From: Ascaris suum
Taxonomy: Eukaryota; Nematoda; Chromadorea; Rhabditida; Ascarididae
Assembly (NCBI GenBank): GCA_013433145.1
Contig: CM024187.1
Coordinates: forward strand, 2,682,826 to 2,746,825
Reading direction: 5' to 3'
Length of the DNA stretch: 64,000 nt
The notes under the pieces are model-generated. The model had not been told where the DNA came from. It saw nothing but the letters and a program-made list of their open reading frames with translations, and made no database searches. Shown here one piece after another: positions 37,501 through 49,500 of this stretch; the first letter of the stretch is position 1, and every line of letters begins with the position of its first letter. The translations under genes and the position numbers were made by a program.

Positions 37501-40500
37501 TCATCCTCTAAACGGCTGAAAAATGTTGCGTTTCACTATGCCTTCAAAAAAAAAATAGTAATACGGAGAAATGTTACAAGAAAAATTATCACTTAATCTA
37601 GCAATGGATCGAAGAAGCGAAAAACTTCATGAAAGAAAATCATAGGCAAAAAATTATGGCACAGTGGTTAACCTTTAGCAGAACGTTTTTGAAGTCAGAA
37701 AATTTTGTTAGAATGCTCCATCCACCTGATTTTATCAAGCTTTCTTTTACCTCAAGAATCAGTAATGCACGCTATTTATGGGGCTTATCTCCGTCAAGAC
37801 ATTCTACTATTGTCATCCATTGCAATGGATGGCAATAGTAGAATGTTCCCTTCCCGTCATTCCCTTCCCTTCAAAAAAAAAAGTAGAACGACAAAGACAC
37901 AGATGCTTACTTAGATGATACTTCCTCATTTCGTTTTTCGAAAAATACTTCCCGAAATTCTTGTCGTAAAATTTCGCTCCATTCCAACTGAAAAAAAGGC
38001 TGGAGAGAGAAATAATATAACTGCTGCATAATGCATTAAGTGATATGTGATCCCATAAGAACAAAACATCGGCAGATTACCTAATCAACACACTGTGTGC
38101 AGATAAGTTCCACAAAATCAAATTCAAATTAGTATACCCTATCGCCCTCCCCCGAGTCATAACCCAGTGGCAACTCGCTCAATTTTCTCCTTATCATCAT
38201 AATATGAGCGAGCTGACATTTTCAATGAAAAGGATAACCGCTCATAAGTGTTCATCATTCACTTTTTAACGAGCGGAAGACGACCATAAATAGGTCGCTG
38301 TTAGATAGCAAAAGGAGAAAGAAGAGCGAAGAACTAACTGACCATAGCCTGACTGCGTGGCATTCGGGGGTTTTCGTCGAGCAGCCTCGCCAAATTAGAA
38401 TAGAAGATTGCACGCACGCTGCTATTCGTCCTCGTCGTCCGATCCAGCGTCGCTAGAGTCTGAGTAAATTGTCAATTCAAGCTCCTCCTCAGTATGTCTA
38501 GAAAGGAACAAATCCAACACGTCCCTGAACGATGCGATTCTTTCATACTGAAAGATCCTTAAACCACTGAAAGGAGAATGCAAGAAATTTCAGTAAACAA
38601 AAAACGCAACAGTGTACGATTCTTCCATTATCCATAATAAGTCCCTAATGCGTAACTGAAAAACGAGGGAAGAGGATAGGTAGATGCGTCTTCTTCCTTC
38701 CCCCAAATAATGCACTATGCTGCTCTCCCAACAGAGCTGCAAAACATACTAAAGTATGTCTGGGTAGACTACGTCAAGTATCAGAAAGGGTGTCGGAACT
38801 CCGTTGTCAGTCCAAAATTTACGTGTGTGACTAATGATTATGAATACTTGTGAGGACGGTCGAAGCGACAATGCAAAAAAAGTAAAAAACGATTCTTTGG
38901 CTACCGATAAAGTAAAGAAAGACCAACCCGCCGAGTGCAATATATGCATGCAACCGCATCAGAAGACCCAACACTCCCCCAAATATTCTCGCGGCACAAG
39001 GAGAAGACAGCATAGCATCGATTCGCAATTTGAACTCATCCTTAATCGAATTTGCATATTATTCACTGCTAAGAACCCTTCAAGCTCTCAATAAAGACCG
39101 TATTAAGACATTTCATCTGAGCTTCATTAATATCGCTTTGCTTCTCAGAAAAGAGCAAAAACGACCACCCCACATAATTATTTCTGCCACTTTCAAGACG
39201 TTGCTGCTTTACCATTTCCGGAAACGTTACACTTGCTTTTATACCGTTATACCGTCGGCGCCATCTTTATTCAATTCACAAGAGATTACCTCCAGCTCTT
39301 GGTTACATTTCCATCGGTGCTCTATATTGCCATAATAGCCCACTTGCCTTTAGCCATTTTGTTATCTACTAGCCTACGTTACGCATTCGTATATATTCAT
39401 GTGTGCTTCAATCAGAATAGAAGAAAAAAACAAAAGAATTGACGAGAGGATTTATCTCCCAATGGCTGAACTCAAAAAACAGATGGAAAAAACCAACAAA
39501 GCACGGCTCTTAAAATGAAGCATCTGAATGCCATCCTACAAACCATACACTTCTTCTCGAGAGTCAGGAAACGTTATTGCGAGAGAAAAAATAAAATAAA
39601 ACTTAAAATTACCTGATGTTGAGAGTCAACACTTTTAGCGGAAGTCATTTGAAGAACAACGAGGACGTGAAAGAGACGTCGGATATTCTCAGTGGAGAGA
39701 AGTGAGAGCAAATTAAAAGTTCCCTGCAATAAACCGAGAAAATAATTTTTACTTCCCTTCGCATAGCTACAAGAATGCCTATTAATCCGCTATAACAGCA
39801 TTCTCGAACGCTCGATTGAAAACTTGAAAAATTCAATAAAAATAGACTTCTTCAGCTGTTCGGGGCTATGAAAAATGCAATGAAACTGGGGATGTGCAGG
39901 ACGGACGCAAAACGTGCAGGTTCAATTACCCCAAGTTTGAGGCAGTCAGATGCCGAAGAAGATTTTATTGGATAGATTCGAGGAAATAAACGGATGTGGT
40001 TAAGCCACCATTTCTGACGATCACAAGACTCTACCTAGAGCAGATATTTGAAACGCAAAAACGACGCTCACGATGCAACAACAAATACTGAATATGGAGA
40101 TGGAGCTACACTAAGATGTGTTGACAAAAACCGCTGCTAGCCAATCTCTGATCCCGAGGAAGTAAGGCAGCTGTTGGCCATGCTCTTCGGAGGAGCAGAA
40201 AAGTCAAGTGATCGCATGTTCGAGATCGCATCGCAGTCGACAATACCAAAATTAAGGCAACCATTCGGGAGCTAGAAAGTGATGTCATTTATACGGTAAT
40301 ATTCCATAATGGTCTACACGAAGAAAACAAAAGCCGTCCAGAAAGGTGATTTTCGGGAACGTTCATGATGCTGTGCAGATCCAGAAGCGTGCCAGACAAT
40401 TGCGAGAGAAGGAAAATCCTGCATTGCATATTTGTTCTAAATTCTTCTAAATCCTGCACATTTCGAGTATGTTCCTGGTTGATTTACAATTTCGCAACCT

Positions 40501-43500
40501 ATCTCTTATTTACGCAATTGGATATCTGCGTTAAATATAAGAGTTCAGAACGAAATTGTGTGAATTGATTTGGAAAGGCATAAATGTGGTTATCATGGAA
40601 ATCTGTTCTTGAAACCGGAAAAACAAAGCGTCGTTGGCTTTTTGCTAAAGTGGTCAGGGATACTTTTATGCGGACAAAATTTTCAAGCAAGAATCGGAGA
40701 CATCTTCTCCGCTCCACGTCCATCAAAGGCCTTTTCAGTCAGCATAAAGTCGACAATATCACAAGGGAGTGTCTTGGGTCTTATTTTGATTCTCTTATAC
40801 GTTGACGATGTCTCTGACCGAGTACACTAGGCTCTTTGCTAATGACCTCAACGTCCACTGTATGACCTTGCACAGGGCTTCCATATTCTTTAGATGGACC
40901 ATTGTACAAGGACACTGCCTACGATATGAATTTCTTCCCAACCTAAAAATTGATGTTCCTTCTACTACAGATGACATTTACAACCTTGCTGTTATAATAC
41001 ACTTTGAACTCTACTGGATGCTGCAATGTTCCACTACAAACTACATTCCTGCGTCTTGCAGTATATATATACTGAGCGTTATCAGGGGGCCCTCATCACC
41101 TACTGCCGACCTATTCTGAATATTTTGTGTGATCTCCTTATTTTGTTTCTAATGTCAGACCCGTACTGTTTTTTCCCTAAGCCTGCCATGATCCATACGA
41201 GCGGAATTATATTGTGAGACTAAAAAACCTTGACTTGGAACCATTTGAAATATCGCAGGCTCAAATCTGACTGTTTTTTATTTTTAATAATAAACTTGTG
41301 TGCTCCACTGCCAGAAATTTCAGTCTGCCCCTCATTGAAGACGATATAGGCATCAGTCTGAGCTCGCCAAATTACGTTGCAGTATAAATAATGTTCTACA
41401 TGATTTCTATTTTCGCACTGTTGAGCGTTTGGAATCTGCTTCCTGCCGATATCGATAGTTCACAAACACCTCTCCAGCTTTTAAATCACAGCTAAGTCGT
41501 TTCGATCTACATTTTATTGTTGTGCATACATGCTGAATGTCTGTCCGCTCGGATTATGACTTTGCGAGCGTCTTTGCTTTTCTTTGTTTTTTATATTTAC
41601 GTACTCTTTGCATGTTTCTCCACTTCATGACTTCAGGACATCGAAATAAAATAAAATAAAAGTGGGACAAATACTTCCCACATGCGAAACACGTTCACCG
41701 TTAGTTGCAACTGTTCCTTCAACATATCACTTTAAGTGAACGCAAAGAACTCCTTTGATATCTGATGAATAAACATAGCTCTCAGTCGGTTCGAGACTAA
41801 AAAAAAACCTTTGACTTGGATACTTCCTCGAACCACCTACCTTTATACAGCTATTAACAAAGCTCTTTAATAGTGGGCGATGCGAAAACATGGAAGTCAG
41901 GAAGAGGAATAAAAGGAGCGGAGGGGGAGAGAAGAAGGGAAAACCACACGACCCACCCATCTAATATACGCAAAATGAATTAAATAAGAGTGGCATTATC
42001 TACTAGTACAAGCCTAAATAACGGAAATACTGGATATGCAGAGGAAATGCGGGCAAAAATTGGATGATTGATGAAAAATAACGAAAAGGAAATAGCTTTA
42101 AAAGAGTGCAACATGCAAAATGATTACCTCAGGTAAAATAGAAAGATGAGAAATTCATTTTAAATATAATATAAACTGAAAAATTTACATGCAATCGTTC
42201 GATGAACGGTATCAACATATCAGCGTGCTTCTGCACCAAATTCTGCAACACCGAAAGTGCGGCTGTCGTTTCACTATCGATATCATTCAAATGTGCTGTT
42301 ATCTGATTGAGGATCTGCAAAGAAATCTATTCGTTGTTTCTTTCCGTGATAGCTCACATTATTTAAATCGACTGCACAATTTAACCATATCAGCTCATGA
42401 CCCTATTCCCCTCATTGAAATTCCTTCGCAGGTAATCCGTATCTGTATCCACCAATCAACAGCTACATATCAGCACAGACGCTTGCATAAAGAAAAATGT
42501 CAACTCTGCAGAAAACGATACGGCTGCTGCGACTGTGATAATAAGTAAAAGCATTTCGCTTAGAAAAAACACTATGCAACATACGCGATAAATTAGTCCG
42601 AAAAATGCCTTGACTCCTTTCATGACCTACTAGGCGATTTCCCCCTAAATTTCTACAGCTTTCGGTATTTATTCAACGCCAAATATCATACAAACTCGAA
42701 TTAAGCATTTATCAGCAGTTTCATTCTAGAAATTTTAAGTTCTCGCAAAACTAGCCCACTTTTCCTGTCCGTCCTCTCAAGCTCCTCACTGCTTAAAGTT
42801 GATCCCTTACGGAGTGTACTCAATGGCGATTACAAACTCCTTAACTCTCTGTATTACTTCTTGTTACCGAGTGACCGGTCGTGATCAAATGAGTTCTGTG
42901 ATCACAGTAATCTGGTGATCTTCATTTGTATAACAGTTGTATGCTCATACTTGTTTGATCTTGATATGTATCTCCCCCGTGTGGATTATGACCTCCCCAT
43001 GCGTTCAGGCAGGGCCGTAGCTAAGATATAAATAGGCAGCGGTCTTGCTTGCTAATCAGTGTGTTTATTTTCACTACTCGTCGTCATGCCACTATCTAAC
43101 TCGTAGTAAACGAGTTTTATTTTGCCCTGCCGGTACGCCTTCACGCACCAAAATCGGTCGCAGTTCTTTCCTACCTTTATAATTCTACATAACCCTTCCT
43201 TTTCGCAGATCAAGTTTGAAAATTGCAAGTGTCTTTTCGAAAAGTACGCAATTAAACTTGCAGTTTCAAGTCGATCCCGGGTAAAAGAAGCGAAGTTAAA
43301 ATGCTTACATTGCAGAACCTAATTCAATAGCCACTAAGCTTCACTGGCAGAACAAAGCAAAACGTGTAAATAATCGCTCGTAAAGCCGGAAGAATAGTTT
43401 TGCTATTGTCAGAAAAAAACTTTTTTCCTCTAAGAAAGTGAACCACTTTCACTTCTTCGTAAAATCAGGAGAAGTTCCGAATCTTAATATTGAGCCAATT

Positions 43501-46500
43501 CTTTTCAAGATTAAGAGGAATCTTTAGCCCTTTCAAAGAAATCGGGACGGCTAAATTCTCAGTAAGGGTAGAAATAAACAACTCTCCTTGAAATTAGAAT
43601 ATGAATGTGCGGCGTCGATGGGTAAAGTTATACCGCATGACCATACTCCACTGCTCATAAACATTCCAACACTTTACGAAGTCAAACTCAATCGCGATCT
43701 GTATGATCGCCTTCAATCGTTCTTCATAAGGTGCGTTCGCACACGCACAACAACAATAGCTGCCAACGAATTGTACCCTTTTGGAGCAAATTATGCTAGG
43801 TGGGATTCATCTCTTCCTCCCTTCCTACTAAAAGACGTGAATAACAAAAAAACTTTCATGTCAGTGAATTTTCAGATGTTTTCCACTCCGAGAATGTGGA
43901 AAATTTGTGAAAAAATTTAATACCTTCAAAAGACCTTAACTGAGTGTACCAATAAAACTTACACCTGTGTTTGTCATGCCATTTAACTTGCGGGTCCACA
44001 CTGTATTAATAGATGGAGGTAAATTTACTAAAGAAAAATTTTCCAGGCAATGTCGACTCTTGCAAATCGTTAGAACAGCCAAGATTCATAACTTTCCGCT
44101 AATATATTTCAAAATTTCTTGAACTAAGAAACTTAGGCTGCAATCATTCTCTCGTTGGCAACCTTTGGCTGACGAATTCTGATAAAATTGCAGGACTGAC
44201 GGGAAATTCGACTAGCTGTTTGTGAAGCATTACAAGCATTTGCTCAAATCTAGTTGGCAGTAACAGCGCACACTGCAAAATGAAAGCAGACTGACTCGTT
44301 CTCGATGTGTGCCAACGAGACAAACAACTTCTCCAGAAGGAATCCACCCGCACTGATAAGATGTGCTTCCGAAGACCAAATCAACTGTTGACTGAATGAA
44401 AGAATGGCATCCAAGAAACGCGTCGAAAACTTAAAAACAACATTTCAATATTCTCTTCAATGTTACTAAATGGAAGAAGTGAGTCCAAAAAAGAAGGAAA
44501 GAGTAGAGGGATCATAAAATGATAGAGTGAAATCACTGCGAATTGGGAATTATTGATAAGGTCGATAACCGCCGATGTTGCATTAAAAACTCGCTGATAT
44601 CGGCGCACATTTTTTCTATATTCTTCAATTAATGTGCGCTTTCGCCGCTTGGCGACCAGGTAAATTGCAACGATGAGATCTTTACTGATAAAATCTATTT
44701 CTTGCGTATATCGTATCTACCTCTGAAGTTTATATCTTTCCAAAATAAACATAAGTTGGAAGCGGGCTATTGTTTCGGATATCACACTAATAAGTAGCAA
44801 TTAGTTAAGCAAATGTCCTCATCGGGTTGTCTAATTACAAAGCGGAAGATTACTCCACGTTAAGACGAAATGCACTTTCGTTTTCAAGACAGAGATTTAC
44901 ATATAACTTTCAGTTGTCTCTTCTAAAACCTCACCAATTTCTTTTCGTCTATCGATTTTGTCTTGATTTTATATATTTCGTCTTCAAAACTCTTGAGCTG
45001 CATTCTGGGCTCTACTTATTCCTTTCGACTATATATGGTAGATAATGCATTTTTTTTTCAGGATGTGAACCAGAAAGTCACTTGTAAAAATCAAATTTTT
45101 CATTAAGCAACTAGGAAATCAAACAACCAATGAGAACAACAGCAATAAGAAGAGAGGCCCTAGCAACATACAAGAAAGAATTACTTCTCTGAAGGCGATT
45201 GCCGTTGAAATGATCTCTTCGAATTCATCGATACGGTGCCTGATCGACAGCAATTGATGCTTGAAAGCCGCATACACTAAGCGATCACAATTCTCAATAT
45301 CCATCAATGCGAAGCTCAGCAGAACGTCAAACAGCTCGAACTCCTTCAATATAAATTTGCGACCTTTCCAAACATTAGCGTTAATTAATGAATCAACAAT
45401 TTTGTCTTATCGTTGCAAAAAGAAAAAAAAAAATTTCAGAAAACCTTGGATGAACACCTTCATTTTCACGAGCATTTTCCAAATTTCCATGTGCACACGC
45501 CTTATGCCAATATCTTGTCTGTACGTACGCCTGTCTGTCTGTCTGAGAGTTTACACTAGGCAACCAATAAAGACACTACAGTTATGAAAACACATCAGTT
45601 ATGGAAACTGCTTGGCACAACGTACGCCATATGATGATCTAGCCCCTGAAGCAGCGTTCATTAAGCCAAAGTCATCAACTTCAAAAGTGTTTTCAATCAA
45701 TGAAAGGCGCCTAGAAATTCCAAGGACTTTAAAACTAAAAGGGCCGATGATGAGGTCTTCGTATTACGTTGACCAAATTTAAAAACAGGAAGCATACCAA
45801 ATTAGAGGTACGATATTTGCCTGTGCAATCCATCCTATTGGACCGATCGATCTCGCAAACTGCCAACAAATAATATAGGACATACAACAATGCTCTCAAA
45901 TTCAAATTAAATTATTCGCCGATGGAAGTTTTCGACCAAAGAATCGTTCTTTTGCTCGTCAGGCCCTACAGTTATAAAAGGCACAAAAAGCTTCTAGGTA
46001 GTTCAACTATCGATCGTTGATCGATCCTCTTGAAGTCCAATAAAGGTCCAACCCAGTGGTGAAGATTATATCTACTCTACTGGCAACAGCAATCCCCCCG
46101 GTTGAAAGTGCAGAACAAAAAGACAGAAGCATTCACACAAATACAACAACATGGCCCCTCATAATGCGTCCTGCAAATATGAAGTTGCAAAGTGAACAGA
46201 AGTCAACTCACTTACTAGTTTGATATGAAATGAGCGGGGGCAAAGAAGAGGGAATAGAGAAAGAAGGATAGAAAATTTATGGTGGAAAGTTACAGCAGAT
46301 AACAATCAAAAGGCCTGTTTGGAGTAAAACGTTTGCGTATAAAAGCTGTAGATAGCATTATTTTAGGTTTGCACAATGGAGCATCTTAGAGTTCTATCAA
46401 CGCAAAGACACAGATAATATTTAGCAACTTCAAAAGAACAAGAATAAGGCGAGTTAACGGGTTGAAGTAATAATAAGAAATGATTTGTAGTAAGGAATGG

Positions 46501-49500
46501 TTTTAAAAAATCGTGAACTAACGAACGGAACGCATCTACTGCGATACGCTCATGTTGAAGTAATAGGGCATCAGTAAGAAATGTACTTAATCATTACATA
46601 AAGAATCCACTATAATCGTCTCTTATATTTTCAAAACGGTTCCTTCATAACCACACGAATTCGTTATAAAATTCTCCACCAAGTACAAACTGACATTATG
46701 AGATCAGATGTTTGCAATTAATTATATTTAAACAAAAAAAAGCGTAGCGTACTCCATTGTTATTGCGGTAGATCCACAATCTTACAAAATTCGAGAATAA
46801 AAAACACTTAAAAAATATGACAGAGCAAACTAGAACACCGGCGGAAATAAAACGGCAAGTGGAAGAAATATTTACCTTGGCGTCTTTGGGCAATATGTCG
46901 TCAACAGATTCTGCCCTTTCGCTACCCTCGCGCTCCGTCCCCTCATCGACGTGTAGCACAGTGCAAACCTGCTTCCAAAGTCGAGTGCCACCGAATTTGG
47001 TTTTCTTTGAGATGGCAACGAAAACCTCCGTCACTATGTCGCCTAATGTTTTCTTACTGAAAACAACCACTAACTGCGATGAAAAGAAGACTGCCAATCG
47101 AGCACAAAAGGTACGACAAAAGTAGGTGAACATCTTCAACATAACAGTCTGGCTACACTGGCTACCTTCGCTGCCAGACGATTAGAAACGATTGCTGACA
47201 ACCAAAGACAACTAATTAAATCGATATAGACAGTCGACTGTTCGCAATCAGTGATCGTTATCAACATAAGCATCGTATTCTCTGAAAGTCCTTACTGCTA
47301 ATTATTTCCTTACGATCTGAAATAGGTGCATATCTACGTAACAAAATAACACGCATAACTTCAACTCGAAAAGAAACCTGTTATCACCGCGACGAAATTT
47401 CAGTTTTTCAATCTTCAAATTTCCGCGTAATCCATACAATACATTCTTGAAGCTTGATTTATCGTCTTTTTGAATAGTGCTCAAACAATAAGTGACCAAC
47501 TCGGGCAACACTCCTGGTTCGATCGCCATCACGTTGCGGATCAATTCACCGCGAATCTAAATCGTTCATTTACTTATTACTTACACAATCAAGAAAACAT
47601 TGATAAATACGAGCAAAGTATGGAAATACAACCTAAAAATAGTTTGAGCTCCTAAACTCGCACAACTACAAGATATCATCTGCGATGTCTAAACCCAAAT
47701 TCGATCCTCTCCTTTCAAACTGGCCATACTTCACACTTATAAAATCATAGCTTATTTATCAATCGGCTTATTTCAAAACATTGCCACAGCTGTGAGCGGA
47801 GAGATAAGAAAAAATACGAAATGGGCAAACCCTGTCGCTCATTTCGGCATCAGTACGAAGAACAGTAAGCGCACGAAGAATGGAGACTCGGAAGGCATAT
47901 GGATTGTCGCCTACCGTTTTCAGAAACATCTGCCGTAGATTATCAGCCGCATCTAAATACACGCAAACTACCAGAGGTAATAAATAAAAGTATTTCGCAT
48001 CGATGATAGAAGTCGGCTTCAACAGCCACTTTATCGGATTCCGATACTTCATCTGCATCATAAAAATCCTTATCACCTGACTCAGGTATCACACACCTCC
48101 GTAATGATTAGTCAACAAACAGAGAATTCTTTAGGATAGCTCCGTTATTATTAAAATGCTTTTCCTTCACTGCATTTTTGTACGAAAAAACTGAAATTAT
48201 TGAAAGCTTTCGCTAAGGTCATCTTATAGGGGAATTCAATCACAACGCGTCGCAAAAATTATGACCATGGAACGGCGGTGAGGCCAATTTCAAGCTCGAT
48301 GCCAGGCGCAGTCCCAAGGTAAGATAGAGCAAAAGAGAGGGCTCATTAAATGCAGCTATATCGATGTGAAGTAAAGCACACATACGTAAAACTCAACTTG
48401 GAATACTTGTGTTAATTACACATAAATGCCACGGAAGGAGATATCAAAAGTAAAGAAGGCGCATGGGCCATTAGCAGAGCTGCTGAGCTGACTGCTACAC
48501 ACATTTACCGCCTTTTTCTTTTCACAGACCGATACAAGTAACATCGTCAACGACAAGGCAACCATTCTGGGATTATGCGATTCTCCTATCGGAATAGGGT
48601 AGTGTTCGCAATGACTGAAGGAATGAAGCTTATCAGCGAAATCGAACAAAAATTTGTGACATGTAAATAAGGAAATGAGTACCTTGTTGGGTCGATATGT
48701 TCGGCAATATTTCCGGAAGAGACTGGATGATAGTATCCCTCGCCGTGCATCTCCATTCCTCAAGCTCACGGTCGAATATCGAGTTGAACAGCGGCTTCGG
48801 ATCGTATACAACGTCCAAGTAACGAATCTGTGCAATACATGCCCAATGCTAGACGATCGTTCGAGGCCTTATCGCCTTGTGCGCTGAACTCACGCATTTC
48901 CTTTATGTATTTGAGGCTTTTATTAATTCATCTCTTAGAATATTTGAACTATGGTACAACTTCGGATACAATGTAGCCCCTCGTTGCTCACTGGCGCTTC
49001 CCATTATCGGACTCGAAGCTTCTCAAACAAGACCCACCTCTTCAAAATGCACTTAACGATTCGTCGATGATGATAGTGTCTCTCTATTCAGACAATAGTA
49101 AATCAGAAACAAGTAGTGATGCACTTACTCTTTCGCGAAGTATTCAGCTTTCTTCATTAGCATTTCGAACACACTTGCTTGCGCGTTCTTCGTCAACAAT
49201 AACGCCCGAAACAGAGTATCCTGGGAAAAACATAAATGAAATATCTTCGGTAGCATTTCCGAATTGAGTTCATCAGGAAAAAAGAATTGGATCAATGCGT
49301 AATGCCTTATACATCATAGATTTAAAAAAAAAAAAAAGCTTTTAGCATTAATTTCGATCGCCGATTAACCATTACTGTATATCCGGAGCAAATAGAACAA
49401 TGCCGTAAAACATTGCAGACGAACATTAAAGGTGTCGGTTGGAGAATCTTGCTAGATAGAAGAGGTAGAAGAGAAACAGATGCACAAGAGCACAATAGTT

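Noticed and set aside
45795..45859. Minus-strand segment with good splice sites (TTGGCAG ... TTTG|GTATGC)
   Set aside because: It could be a FANCD2 exon, but its phase does not fit the next exon (45185-45405) and its sequence does not align clearly with the family.
48500..48640. Minus-strand segment reading IANTTL after FANCD2 exon 48683-48883
   Set aside because: It resembles a short piece of human FANCD2, but the frame stops at once. The exon at 47831-47952 fits the same region far better with the correct phase.
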